This document shows, in pieces, positions 1 to 9,076 of a stretch of 64,000 nucleotides of DNA. Each line of letters begins with the position of its first letter. The first letter of the stretch is position 1. The stretch is from Anthopleura xanthogrammica (taxonomy: Eukaryota; Cnidaria; Anthozoa; Actiniaria; Actiniidae), in assembly GCA_964019055.1 (NCBI GenBank), contig OZ025208.1, forward strand, positions 11,901,597-11,965,596. The letters are read 5' to 3'. The translations under genes and the position numbers were made by a program. The notes under the pieces were generated by a model that had not been told where the DNA came from, ran no database searches, and saw nothing but the letters and a program-made list of their open reading frames with translations.

Positions 1-156
1 TTTAATTTTCTGGCTTGGAGGGGCTAGAAATAATAATCCATTCATATTTCTTTGAGTAGATCATCATCTATTTTCTTTCAAACCCATTGTCTGTCTTACC
101 TATCGCGTTGACAGAAATCTCTTGTCATCCGGTGATTAAGTCTGTTTCTATCAACG

Positions 157-169
157 GTATCCTAGCAAC
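157..169 (+). promoter_or_regulatory. X-box (RFX-type) motif upstream of the first coiled-coil gene
   Basis: The sequence GTATCCTAGCAAC contains the strong RFX half-site AGCAAC and the core CCTAGCAACA, about 103 bp before the ATG at 272. From established knowledge, RFX X-boxes lie close to starts of ciliary and centrosomal genes. The left half (GTATCC) is imperfect, so this is a motif match only. Confidence 0.35.
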
Positions 170-271
170 AAGACTAAACTCCTTCCCGGTCCTCGCTCCA
201 ACAAAGAACCGTGAGTCGAGTATTTATCAATAGACCAAATTATGCGTTCAAACAAAAAGTGACTTTTAGCG

Positions 272-1657
272 ATGAAACGCATCGTAATTAAGCTTTCCAG
301 TCCATCTGAAGAGAATTTGTTTCACGAGCGCGTCCGAGTTACAACACCAGATCGAGCTACGCCAATGAAGGAACTGAACCTTGGGAATGGCGAGTTTAAG
401 ATCGCTGATGAGGAACATCGAGCCGTCAGCCCTACCAAGATAGATAATCAGCCGGCTAAAATACAGACCACAGGCCGAAGGGTTTTAACCACCGAAGAGA
501 AGAATAACGAGGTGAATGATCTGAGGAACGCGGAGAACACGCCGGTGATATCGAATGGAATCGCGCTTTTAAGCCCTTTAAAAACATACTGTCAGAACTG
601 TGGTGAGGTGGTAGAATTGAATGAATTGGAATCTGAATTGAACGCGACGCGGAAAGAATTAGAAGTGAAGAAACTGGAGATCGAAGAGATCAAAACAAAA
701 CTAGAAGACGAGTTGTTTGAAAGATTAGGGATCGAGGATGAGTTCAGTAGTGAGCGAGAACTCCATGAAAGAGAGATCGAGAATCTAAGAGAAAGAAATG
801 AAGAACTAGAAGGAGAAGCGGTCTGGAAAATCGAAGACCTGGAAAATAATTTCAAAGAACTGACAGCTAAACACGAAAACGCGAAAGAGGAAATCGGACA
901 TCTAAAGGTCATGTTAGAGAGAACTGTTGCTGAAAATATCAAGCTTCGTAATAATGAAAGCGTGACAGACGATAGGGTTATGGATATCTTGGATGAATTG
1001 GAAATGTGGAAGAGAAAAGCGCAAGAGAATGCTGTGAGGAGAGATACTTCAAGGAGCATTCTCGAGGATGAGACGGAGTCTTACGAAAACGAAATAAAAG
1101 AGTTGAACGAAAAATTAATGGAAATGGGAAAAAGCAATGAAGAACTGAGTCTTCGGGTTAGTGAACTTGAAAATGAAACCTGCGATTGTAGGAAAAAATT
1201 TAATCGAGGAAAAAGCTGCGAGCTCGATGACAGCTTGAATAGTGATACCATTCGCAGCAAAATAAAAACTAATGAAATATTGAATCTAGAAAATGAAAAA
1301 CAGATTCTAGAATTATCAAGTGAGCTGAACGAAGTGTACAGAGAACACATCAGTTTTCAAGAAAGATTTTCAGCATTGCAAGAACTTTTAACCGCCAAGG
1401 AAAAAGAACTGGAAGACGTTAGGAACGATTACGAAAGTCAAAATATCGAAATTCAGAATTACAAAGAAAGGAATGCAGAATTAAAAGATGTTATCTTAGC
1501 AACCTGCCAGGATAATGCACACCTTAAAAATCGCCTGGAACAACAATCTAGAGATTATACACAGTTGAAGAAAAAGTTTATTGTCTTAGAAACAGAGACA
1601 GTGTGGTTGAGAGATGCGTTGAAAATCGTTCGGACTTCAACATCGACACAGGACTAG
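272..1657 (+). CDS. Coiled-coil protein, 461 aa, unknown function
   Basis: This is an intronless ORF of 461 codons. The ATG at 272 is the first after an in-frame TGA at 260-262 and has G at -3. Residues 1 to about 105 are non-coiled and polar. A CxxC pair (YCQNCGE) at about residues 106-109 immediately precedes the coiled coil, and a second short cysteine cluster (CDCRKKF) lies near residue 307. From about residue 112 to the end the protein is rich in E, K, L and R with heptad spacing, typical of a long parallel coiled coil. No signal peptide, membrane segment or enzyme motif is visible. The CxxC pair could bind zinc, but no second pair is placed to complete a finger. It is compositionally similar to the two giant coiled-coil genes downstream on the same strand, so a cytoskeletal or centrosomal scaffold is plausible. 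I do not recognise the family. It might be one exon of a longer gene. Confidence 0.75.
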   Translation: MKRIVIKLSSPSEENLFHERVRVTTPDRATPMKELNLGNGEFKIADEEHRAVSPTKIDNQPAKIQTTGRRVLTTEEKNNEVNDLRNAENTPVISNGIALLSPLKTYCQNCGEVVELNELESELNATRKELEVKKLEIEEIKTKLEDELFERLGIEDEFSSERELHEREIENLRERNEELEGEAVWKIEDLENNFKELTAKHENAKEEIGHLKVMLERTVAENIKLRNNESVTDDRVMDILDELEMWKRKAQENAVRRDTSRSILEDETESYENEIKELNEKLMEMGKSNEELSLRVSELENETCDCRKKFNRGKSCELDDSLNSDTIRSKIKTNEILNLENEKQILELSSELNEVYREHISFQERFSALQELLTAKEKELEDVRNDYESQNIEIQNYKERNAELKDVILATCQDNAHLKNRLEQQSRDYTQLKKKFIVLETETVWLRDALKIVRTSTSTQD

Positions 1658-2208
1658 ATACTTTGAACCAGGCGTTGGGTGTATTTTTTTTTTAGACAAT
1701 GACGTCAGCTGCTCGATTTAAAGGCGGAACAATGCGATGCAAAAACATACTATCATGTTACGATTCTGTGTACTAAAAAAAACGGTACTAGGATGAAATT
1801 ATTCCCACGGATTTGAATGAGTAGTGTCACGATTTTTATGCCTTTAAGATACAGGAAATTGCTATTACAAGCGAGCACCAAATGAGAAGAACGTCTAGAG
1901 ACGCTGTATTAATATTCATAAGCGCCTGGCAAGTCTCCTAATAGAAATAAATCATTTTGAATAATGCTGAAATATTTATCATCGAAAATTGTATCAAGCC
2001 TCGGGCACCTAGGACTAATTTACTAAAATTTCATTTTGGAGTAAAACTTAAATTGAATAGATAAAAATAAATTCAAAGTATTGGAATAGATTTTTCTGTT
2101 GATTCTTCAGTTATTTTGGAGAAAACAGTTTCTTAAATTTCTTACTATTTAACATGCTTACATGAAATTTGAACAATGTTACACTTTTATAAACAGAATA
2201 TAAACCCG
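1658..2208. other. 3' flank of the first coiled-coil gene
   Basis: This is AT-rich non-coding sequence. It holds a perfect palindromic CRE-type octamer TGACGTCA at 1700-1707 and a poly(A) signal AATAAA at 1946-1951, about 290 nt after the stop codon. The left edge of the NLR tandem array lies at about 2209. Confidence 0.6.
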
Positions 2209-2454
2209 CTAGTTTTAAGAATTTATAAAAAATTAAGGGTTTGTAAATCATTTCGAAATATATGATATAGTAAGCTTAATTTTTAATGATAAAAATATTT
2301 TCACTAAAAAAAACTTGTTCAGGTGCAAATATATATAATTTAATTTAGATATGTATCTTGTATTTGTTTCCAATACTGAAATATTGAAATAATTAATGGA
2401 CAGTTATTTTCGTTTCAGTTGCTAATGCATGTCGTAGGTTTGTACATTGAGACG

Positions 2455-2945
2455 TTTTAGGAAGCCCTTTCAGTGCTAATCAATCAATAGGAATTACAAC
2501 AGGTGGATGGATTTCCGACAATATATTTCAATAAAGATTTGGATCAAAACAAGCCTACTTCAGAAACAAAACGTGCACCTTATAAAATTAAACTATTATA
2601 AAATAAATTGATGATTTATAAATGATTATTAGTATCGTTTTGGGAGGTCCTCTCAGTTGAGTTACAACAGTTGAATTAGATTTGTGAGAATACACGTCAA
2701 TAAAGATTTTGATCAAAACAAGCCCAACTCAGAAACAAAAATGATGCACATTATAAAATTGAACTATTATAAAATAAGTTGATGATTTATGAATTATTAT
2801 TAGTATCATTTTAAGGAAGCCCTCTCAGTGCTAAGCAATCAATAGGAATTACAACAGGTGGGAAGATTTCCGACAATACACGTCAATAAAAATTTTGATC
2901 AAAACAAGCCTACATAAAAACAAAACAAAAAAACGTGCACCTTAA
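2455..2945. repeat. ~175-bp minisatellite, 3 copies (unit 1)
   Basis: Three imperfect copies begin at 2455, 2638 and 2809. Each starts with a TTTT-GGAAG-like block followed by CTCAGT and later has CAATAAAG or CAATAAAA, so a potential poly(A) hexamer recurs in every copy. Confidence 0.8.
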
Positions 2946-3536
2946 ACGATTGTAAAAAAATATTTATAAGTTACACAAAGACCAATGATGATGATGATAA
3001 TAATAATAATACGTTTTTAACATCTCTTACATTATTTATTAGTTTTTTATTATTTGTTTATTATTATTTTTTTTATCATTAATGTCATTATTTCTTAGTG
3101 GTGGATTTTTTCAGCAAATACCCATCAAAACTCGCTGAAACTTCATACAAGAGTCTAAACAGAATGACAGCCGATAAGTCTACAATCTTTAATTTGCAAA
3201 TTTCAAATAAAATACGGCATATTCTGAATCCCCATACATTCTCTTACAAATGTATTGAGCTTGGGTTGTCTGTGATATGAAAAGTTTCAAACACGGAGAT
3301 GAACTAAGAATATAAGAGATTGATGTGTTCTGTAGGAAATGACTTGTATTCAATCTTACCCAGAGTCCTTCAGCGCCTTCCTTCTTTGTCGTCAGTGCCT
3401 GGTGAGACGCCAGCACGCTGACCAAATAGCCGGAGAACTCTGGGCTCGAGATGGGCTGGTATTTCATAATATACCAATAATGCATTTCGATCGTAGTAAG
3501 GCCACCGCCTTCATTGAGTACATATTAAGCCATATA

Positions 3537-3574
3537 ATCAGGGAGGTGTGAAAAATCCCTCACATCTCCCTGAT
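3537..3574 (+). promoter_or_regulatory. 15-bp hairpin immediately upstream of the NLR copy 1 ATG
   Basis: The arms 3537-3551 and 3560-3574 are perfectly complementary in RNA, allowing one G-U pair, with an 8-nt loop. The stem ends 3 nt before the ATG at 3578 and can extend to it with one bulged base. It would lie in the 5' leader where a scanning ribosome meets the start codon. Confidence 0.7.
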
Positions 3575-3577
3575 ATA

Positions 3578-6500
3578 ATGGAGAATCTAAAGGAGTTTTT
3601 GCTTCCAAAACGATTCAGCAGTTACGGATACATTGTGGCCATTCTAACAGCATTCGCTGGGGTAATCTTTGGAGTCATAACAAGTATTAGAACGACCGAA
3701 AGACGACAATTTCACTGCAACAGCCATGGTATTCTTGCCGACAAGAACTTCCTGACAGCCAAGTGTTTTAATCAATACGAGCAACATTACAATGCGCCTC
3801 TACCACTGTATGGCTTTGTTCTTCTTACTTTTGCTACTTTAGTGCTTATCTGCATCATTTATTCCTGGTGTTGTGTGAAATCCCGAGTTGATCAAGTCGA
3901 AGAAGCATGTACGCCGAACCCGGAAATCCCTCGACCTACTCCAGTAATACGAACTCGCTATATCTTCTGGTCATATTTGATCCAGTTATTGGTGCGATTT
4001 GGTTTTGGGGCTTTCTTTGTATCATTACAATTAACAGGACTCTATCCTTCGAACTTTCCGACACAATTTCATTGCCAGTGGAATCCAAAACGAACAACGA
4101 ATACTGTAACGCATTCTAATTCATCGTTACCCATAAACTGTGAAAACTCGATTGCCAGAGAGAAAACTGTTTGGGCAATGGTCGTGTGGATTTTGCACAT
4201 AATCTTTGCATGTCTTGTGTTATTGGAAGCGTTTTATCTTCTCGCAAGAGCTTGTCATGCAAAGACTTTCATGAGAGATCCTGAATTCTGCCAAAGACAT
4301 CTTTTCAAAAGAAGTAGTGTTCCTTTAGTGCAGGAGGATTTTATTGAACTTTTACAAGATCGAATGATTGAGCAGACAGAGTATCTAGAACCGCTGATTC
4401 CCTTAGATCCAGAGGAAGGTGACACGAGGAAAGCAATAGATGATATTTACATTGATCTGATTATAAGTCCTGGCAGAGTCACGCATGATTTCCACAGGTC
4501 AAAGAACAGACACGAGCTCTTGGACGTCTATATGAAAGCACCAGAATCTTCTGTTAAAATTAACAATGTCGATGAGCTTTTTCTTTTTAACGGCGAGTCG
4601 TATCACATCATACTTGTCGTCGGTCGCCCAGGAATTGGAAAGACGTCGTTGTGCACGAAAATCATTCGGGACTGGTGTAAAGGCAAAGCACTTAAACAAT
4701 TCAAGTATGTGTTTACATTTAGATTTAGACATTTGAATACTGAAACAGTCACGAAAATGTCCCTCAGGCAATTTCTCAGTAAAGCGGAACACTCATCAGG
4801 GACAATAGACTCTAGTCTTTTGCAAAATATTGCTGAAAACCCGAAATCCGTTTTAATTATTTTTGATGGGTTTGACGAGTATAAACATCGTGAAAACTTG
4901 ATGAAGGACCAGTTAGAATTCAGTGGATCAAATGGATTGACCGATGAAATTCCAGTCACTGCTCTTTATGTCAAACTTTTGCAAAAGAAACTGCTCTCTG
5001 GAGCTACGATCTTGACAACTTCAAGACCAAATACTGTGGACACTCTGAAAATGTTCCGTTTTGAGAGAGTAGCTGAAATCCTGGGATTTACTTCAAAGAA
5101 AATCCAATTATATGTTGAGAAGTTTTGCAAAGATGATACAGACACAGGAAGCAGTATATGGCAGCACATAGAAAGAAATGTCAATCTACTATATCTGTGT
5201 TACATTCCAGTCACTTGTTGGATTGTCTGTTCGTTATTAGAAGATTGCATTAAAACGCAAAATGCTGGCTCCCAAAACTTTGCTCTACCAACCACTCTCA
5301 CTGATGTCTACAAAGGAGCATTAAGGCTCTTTTTGTTTAAACATAATCCAGAATATCAACATCAAACTTTAACAGATCATTATCAAAACGATGCATTTTT
5401 GGATTCAATTGAGAATGCACTCTCTAAACTTGGATTGCTAGCAAGAAAAGGAATCGATGAGAGACGATTGGTTTTTGAAAAGGAAGAGGTTCAAGGATTA
5501 GAAAACTGTGGCCTGCTCAACTGTATGCCAAGTAAAGAAAATTCTCGTTTTGGATTTGTTCAGCCACCACAGTATTGCTTTATTCATTATACACTTCAAG
5601 AATTTCTTGCTGCAAGATACATTGCAAAAATACCTGACCCTGATGAAGTAGCTCAGTTTATTGAATCTAAAGTCCATGATGCAAATTGGCATCTTGTAAT
5701 TCAGTTTATAACAGGACTATTGCAAGATCGGCAGTTTGCTGCTAAAGTTGCTGAGTACCTTATAAGCATATTTTGTGACTCTGTGATTGCAACAACTAGA
5801 AAAGAAACACTTTTACTAATGCTAAAGTGCTTTTATGAGTTGAACTATGAAAATGTCACAATCAGAGCTGCCACGAAATTTACCTCTAACGATAAATTTA
5901 ACAATCATGTAGATTTATCTAACATCGATGTAGCACCTGTTGATTGTACTGCCATTGTGTATGTTTTGAGATACTGTGGACCTCCATTACATTCACTTGA
6001 CATTTCTGGTAACCACTCTTTTGGTGCCCATGGTTGCTCAGAGCTTACCAAGATATTCAACAGAAGAGAATATAACCAAAGAAATGATCAAGGTGCATTA
6101 AACCTGTGTGATGAAACCTGTCATCTCACTCAGTTGAACTTGAACTATAACCAAATAACTGATGAAGGTGTATTACACCTGAGTGATGCACTCAAAAGTG
6201 AAAACTGTCATCTCACCCAGTTGCAATTGATACATAACCAAATAACTGATGAAGGTGTATTACACCTGAGTGAAGCACTCAAATGTGAAAACTGCCATTT
6301 CACCCAGTTGAACTTGAGCAATAACCAAATAACTGATGAAGGTGCATTACACCTGAGTGATGCACTCAAATGTGAAAACTGTCATCTCACACAGTTGGAC
6401 TTGAGAGGTAACGGAATAACTGATCAAGGTGTATTACACCTGAGTTATGCACTCAAATGTGAAAACTGTCATCTCACCCAGTTGGACTTGAGAGGTAGCG

Positions 6501-7294
6501 GAATAACTGATCAAGGTGTATTACACCTGAGTGATGCACTCAAATGTGAAAACTGTCATCTCACCCAGTTGAACTTGAGATATAACGAAATAACTGATGA
6601 AGGTTTATTACACCTGAGTGATGCACTCAAAAGTGAAAACTGTCATCTCACCCAGTTGGAATTTTACAGTAACGAAATAACTGATGAAGGTGTATTACAC
6701 CTGAGTGATGCACTCAAATGTGAAAACTGTCATCTCACCCAGTTGAACTTGAGATATAACGAAATAACTGATCAAGGTGTATTACACCTGAGTGATGCAC
6801 TCAAAAGTGAAAACTGTCATCTCACCCAGTTGAACATTGGAGGTAACGAAATAACTGTTCAAGGTGTATTACACCTGAGTGATGCACTCAAATGTGAAAA
6901 CTGTCATCTCACACAGTTGGACTTGAACAGTGACCAAATAACTGATCAAGGTGTATTACACCTGAGTGATGCACTCAAATGTGAAAACTGTCATCTCACC
7001 CAGTTGAACTTGAGCAATAACGAAATAACTGATCAAGGTGTATTACACCTGAGTGATGCACTCAAATGTGAAAACTGTCATCTCACCCAGTTGGACTTGA
7101 ACAGTGACCAAATAACTGATCAAGGTGTATTACACCTGAGTGATGCACTCAAATGTGAAAACTGTCATCTCACCCAGTTGGAATTGAACCGTAACCAAAT
7201 AACTGATCAAGGTGTATTACACCTGAGTGATGCACTCAAATGTGAAAACTGTCATCTCACCCAGTTAACTGTCAACTTTTCCAGTTTGATTTGA
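3578..7294 (+). CDS. NLR copy 1: four-TM (connexin/innexin-like) domain + NACHT + 13 LRRs, 1238 aa
   Basis: This is an intracellular NACHT-LRR receptor with a membrane-embedded N terminus. I start at the ATG at 3578; an in-frame TGA lies at 3515-3517. Hydrophobic segments lie at about residues 16-38, 77-99, 128-153 and 197-223. Loop 1 has Cys47 and Cys63; loop 2 has Cys166 and Cys188 plus an NSS sequon, giving a four-helix large-pore-channel topology with the C terminus in the cytosol. The NACHT ATPase has Walker A GRPGIGKTS at 349-357 and Walker B LIIFDGFDE near 426-434. FIHYTLQEFLAARYI near 668 is the typical NLR helical-domain motif. Thirteen 29-residue LRRs run from residue 848, then a short cap. 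The downstream NACHT/LRR part matches copy 2, but the N-terminal part has its own substitutions (for example TTERRQ against TTEIRQ) and a loop 2 five residues shorter. The TATA block upstream of the other copies is missing here, so expression may differ or be lost. Confidence 0.88.
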   Translation: MENLKEFLLPKRFSSYGYIVAILTAFAGVIFGVITSIRTTERRQFHCNSHGILADKNFLTAKCFNQYEQHYNAPLPLYGFVLLTFATLVLICIIYSWCCVKSRVDQVEEACTPNPEIPRPTPVIRTRYIFWSYLIQLLVRFGFGAFFVSLQLTGLYPSNFPTQFHCQWNPKRTTNTVTHSNSSLPINCENSIAREKTVWAMVVWILHIIFACLVLLEAFYLLARACHAKTFMRDPEFCQRHLFKRSSVPLVQEDFIELLQDRMIEQTEYLEPLIPLDPEEGDTRKAIDDIYIDLIISPGRVTHDFHRSKNRHELLDVYMKAPESSVKINNVDELFLFNGESYHIILVVGRPGIGKTSLCTKIIRDWCKGKALKQFKYVFTFRFRHLNTETVTKMSLRQFLSKAEHSSGTIDSSLLQNIAENPKSVLIIFDGFDEYKHRENLMKDQLEFSGSNGLTDEIPVTALYVKLLQKKLLSGATILTTSRPNTVDTLKMFRFERVAEILGFTSKKIQLYVEKFCKDDTDTGSSIWQHIERNVNLLYLCYIPVTCWIVCSLLEDCIKTQNAGSQNFALPTTLTDVYKGALRLFLFKHNPEYQHQTLTDHYQNDAFLDSIENALSKLGLLARKGIDERRLVFEKEEVQGLENCGLLNCMPSKENSRFGFVQPPQYCFIHYTLQEFLAARYIAKIPDPDEVAQFIESKVHDANWHLVIQFITGLLQDRQFAAKVAEYLISIFCDSVIATTRKETLLLMLKCFYELNYENVTIRAATKFTSNDKFNNHVDLSNIDVAPVDCTAIVYVLRYCGPPLHSLDISGNHSFGAHGCSELTKIFNRREYNQRNDQGALNLCDETCHLTQLNLNYNQITDEGVLHLSDALKSENCHLTQLQLIHNQITDEGVLHLSEALKCENCHFTQLNLSNNQITDEGALHLSDALKCENCHLTQLDLRGNGITDQGVLHLSYALKCENCHLTQLDLRGSGITDQGVLHLSDALKCENCHLTQLNLRYNEITDEGLLHLSDALKSENCHLTQLEFYSNEITDEGVLHLSDALKCENCHLTQLNLRYNEITDQGVLHLSDALKSENCHLTQLNIGGNEITVQGVLHLSDALKCENCHLTQLDLNSDQITDQGVLHLSDALKCENCHLTQLNLSNNEITDQGVLHLSDALKCENCHLTQLDLNSDQITDQGVLHLSDALKCENCHLTQLELNRNQITDQGVLHLSDALKCENCHLTQLTVNFSSLI
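6119..7249 (+). repeat. 87-bp LRR-coding tandem repeat, 13 units (copy 1)
   Basis: Each 87-bp unit encodes 29 residues of the ribonuclease-inhibitor LRR type, with a CHLTQL frame, a variable stretch, then ITDxGVLHLSDALKxEN. Framework codons are almost identical at the DNA level. Differences cluster in the six codons after LTQL, for example NLRYNE, DLRGNG, EFYSNE and DLNSDQ. The array starts at 6119 and the terminal half-repeat at 7250. Confidence 0.95.
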
Positions 7295-7310
7295 TATATT
7301 AGAAAATGCT

Positions 7311-7350
7311 TGTTCAAGGTGCTTTACACTTGAGTGATGCACACGAATGG
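7311..7350 (+). pseudogene. Decayed LRR remnant after the copy 1 stop
   Basis: GTTCAAGGTGCTTTACAC followed by TTGAGTGATGCAC matches the framework of the coding LRR unit (GATCAAGGTGTATTACAC, then CTGAGTGATGCAC). It lies 17 nt beyond the stop codon, so the LRR array once continued further. Confidence 0.7.
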
Positions 7351-7877
7351 GAAAGGTGCGCTTGTAGAGAAAACGGATCAAGGTTTATTATTACAGCCGA
7401 TAATTTAATTACCTTGACATGTTAAACATAACCTACATGTACATAAGAAAATCAGTGTTACATTACTATGTTCCTGTCTCACATTGTGTTCTTTACAGAC
7501 ATGCTGCATTCAGCAATGTTTATGAATGTATAGACTTTTACTGTCTGGTGTAGATTGCATAGCATACAATGAATTTAGTGGTGACACTCATGACACACAG
7601 AAGCTAATCATAAGTAGTACTAGTGTTATAGCTAGTTTTAAGAATTTATAAAAAACTAAGGGTTTGTAAATCATTTCGAAATATATGATATAGTAAGCTT
7701 AATTTTTAATGATAAAAATGTTTTCACTAAAAAAAACTTGTTCAGGTGCAAATATATATAATTTAATTTAGATATGTATCTTGTATTTGTTTCCAATACT
7801 GAAATATTGAAATAATTAATGGACAGTTATTTTCGTTTCAGTTGCTAATGCATGTCGTAGGTTTGTACATTGAGACG

Positions 7878-8552
7878 TTTTAGGAAGCCCTTTCAGTGCT
7901 AATCAATCAATAGGAATTACAACAGGTGGATGGATTTCCGACAATACATTTCAATAAAGATTTGGATCAAAACAAGCCTACTTCAGAAACAAAACTCGCA
8001 CCTCAGTTATACCATTAAACTATTATAACTCAAATCTATAATTTATAAATGATTATTAGTATCGTTTTGGGAAGCTCTCTCAGTTGAGTTACAACAGTTG
8101 AATTAGATTTGTGAGAATACACGTCAATAAAGATTTTGATCTAAACCAGTCTACTTCAGAAACAAAACTTGCACCTTATAAAATTAAACTATTATAAAAT
8201 GAATTGATGATTTATAAATGATTATTATTATCGTTTTGGAAAGTCCTCTCAGTTGAGTTACAACAGTTGAATTAGATTTGTGAGAATACACGTTAATAAA
8301 GATTTTGATCAAAACAAGCCCAACTCAGAAACAAAAATGATGCACCTTATAAAATTGAACTATTATAAAATAAGTTGATGATTTATGAATTATTATTAGT
8401 ATCATTTTAAGGAAGCCCTCTCAGTGCTAAGCAATCAATAGGAATTACAACAGGTGGGAAGATTTCCGACAATACACGTCAATAAAAATTTTTGATCAAA
8501 ACAAGCAAACAAGCCTACATAAAAACAAAACAATAAAAAAACGTGCACCTTA
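7878..8552. repeat. ~175-bp minisatellite, 4 copies (unit 2)
   Basis: Copies begin at 7878, 8065, 8234 and 8405. This is one more copy than in unit 1. Each contains a CAATAAA-type or TTAATAAAG-type hexamer. Confidence 0.8.
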
Positions 8553-9076
8553 AACGATTGTAAAAAAATATTTATAAGTTACACAATGATGATGATGATA
8601 ATAATAATAATACGTTTTTAACATCTCTTACATTATTTATTAGTTTTTTATTATTTGTTTATTATTATTATTTTATCATTAATGTCATTATTTCTTAGTG
8701 GTGGATTTTTTCAGCAAATACCCATCAAAACTCGCTGAAACTTCATACAAGAGTCTAAAATAAACAGAATGACACAACCGATAAGTCGACAATCTTTAAT
8801 TTGCAAATTTCCAAATAAAATACGGCATATTCTGAATCCCCATACATCCTCTTACAAATGTATTGAGCTTGGGTTGCCTGTGATATAAAAAGTTTAAACA
8901 CGGAGATTGAACTAAGAATCTAAGAGATTGATGTATTCTGTAGCAAATGACTCGTATTCAATCTCGTACCCAGACTGAGTCCTCCAGCGCCTTCCTGTTT
9001 CGTCATCAGCGACTTGTAAGACGCCAGCCCGCTGACCAAAAAGCTGGAGGATTCTGGGCTCGAGGTTGAGAGGTAT

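Larger units (their letters stand above)
2209..3577. other. Unit 1 spacer upstream of NLR copy 1
   Basis: This region is homologous to the spacers of the other units but carries only three copies of the ~175-bp minisatellite. It lacks the block holding the TATA box found in units 2-4: sequence corresponding to 9077-9875 is missing around 3465. A short upstream ORF (ATG at about 3481, stop TGA at 3549-3551) ends inside the start-codon hairpin. Only weak ORFs are present. Confidence 0.7.

Noticed and set aside
3548..3577. NLR start ten codons earlier at 3548
   Set aside because: That codon is GTG and lies inside the hairpin; the first ATG is at 3578.
4603..4959. Antisense ORFs within the NLR genes (97, 118, 72 and 64 codons, repeated in each copy)
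   Set aside because: They mirror the conserved NACHT coding sequence on the opposite strand and have no independent coding features.
6119..7249. 87-bp repeats as a CRISPR-like array
   Set aside because: The repeats are contiguous and in frame within a eukaryotic LRR gene; the variable part is six codons of the same solenoid.
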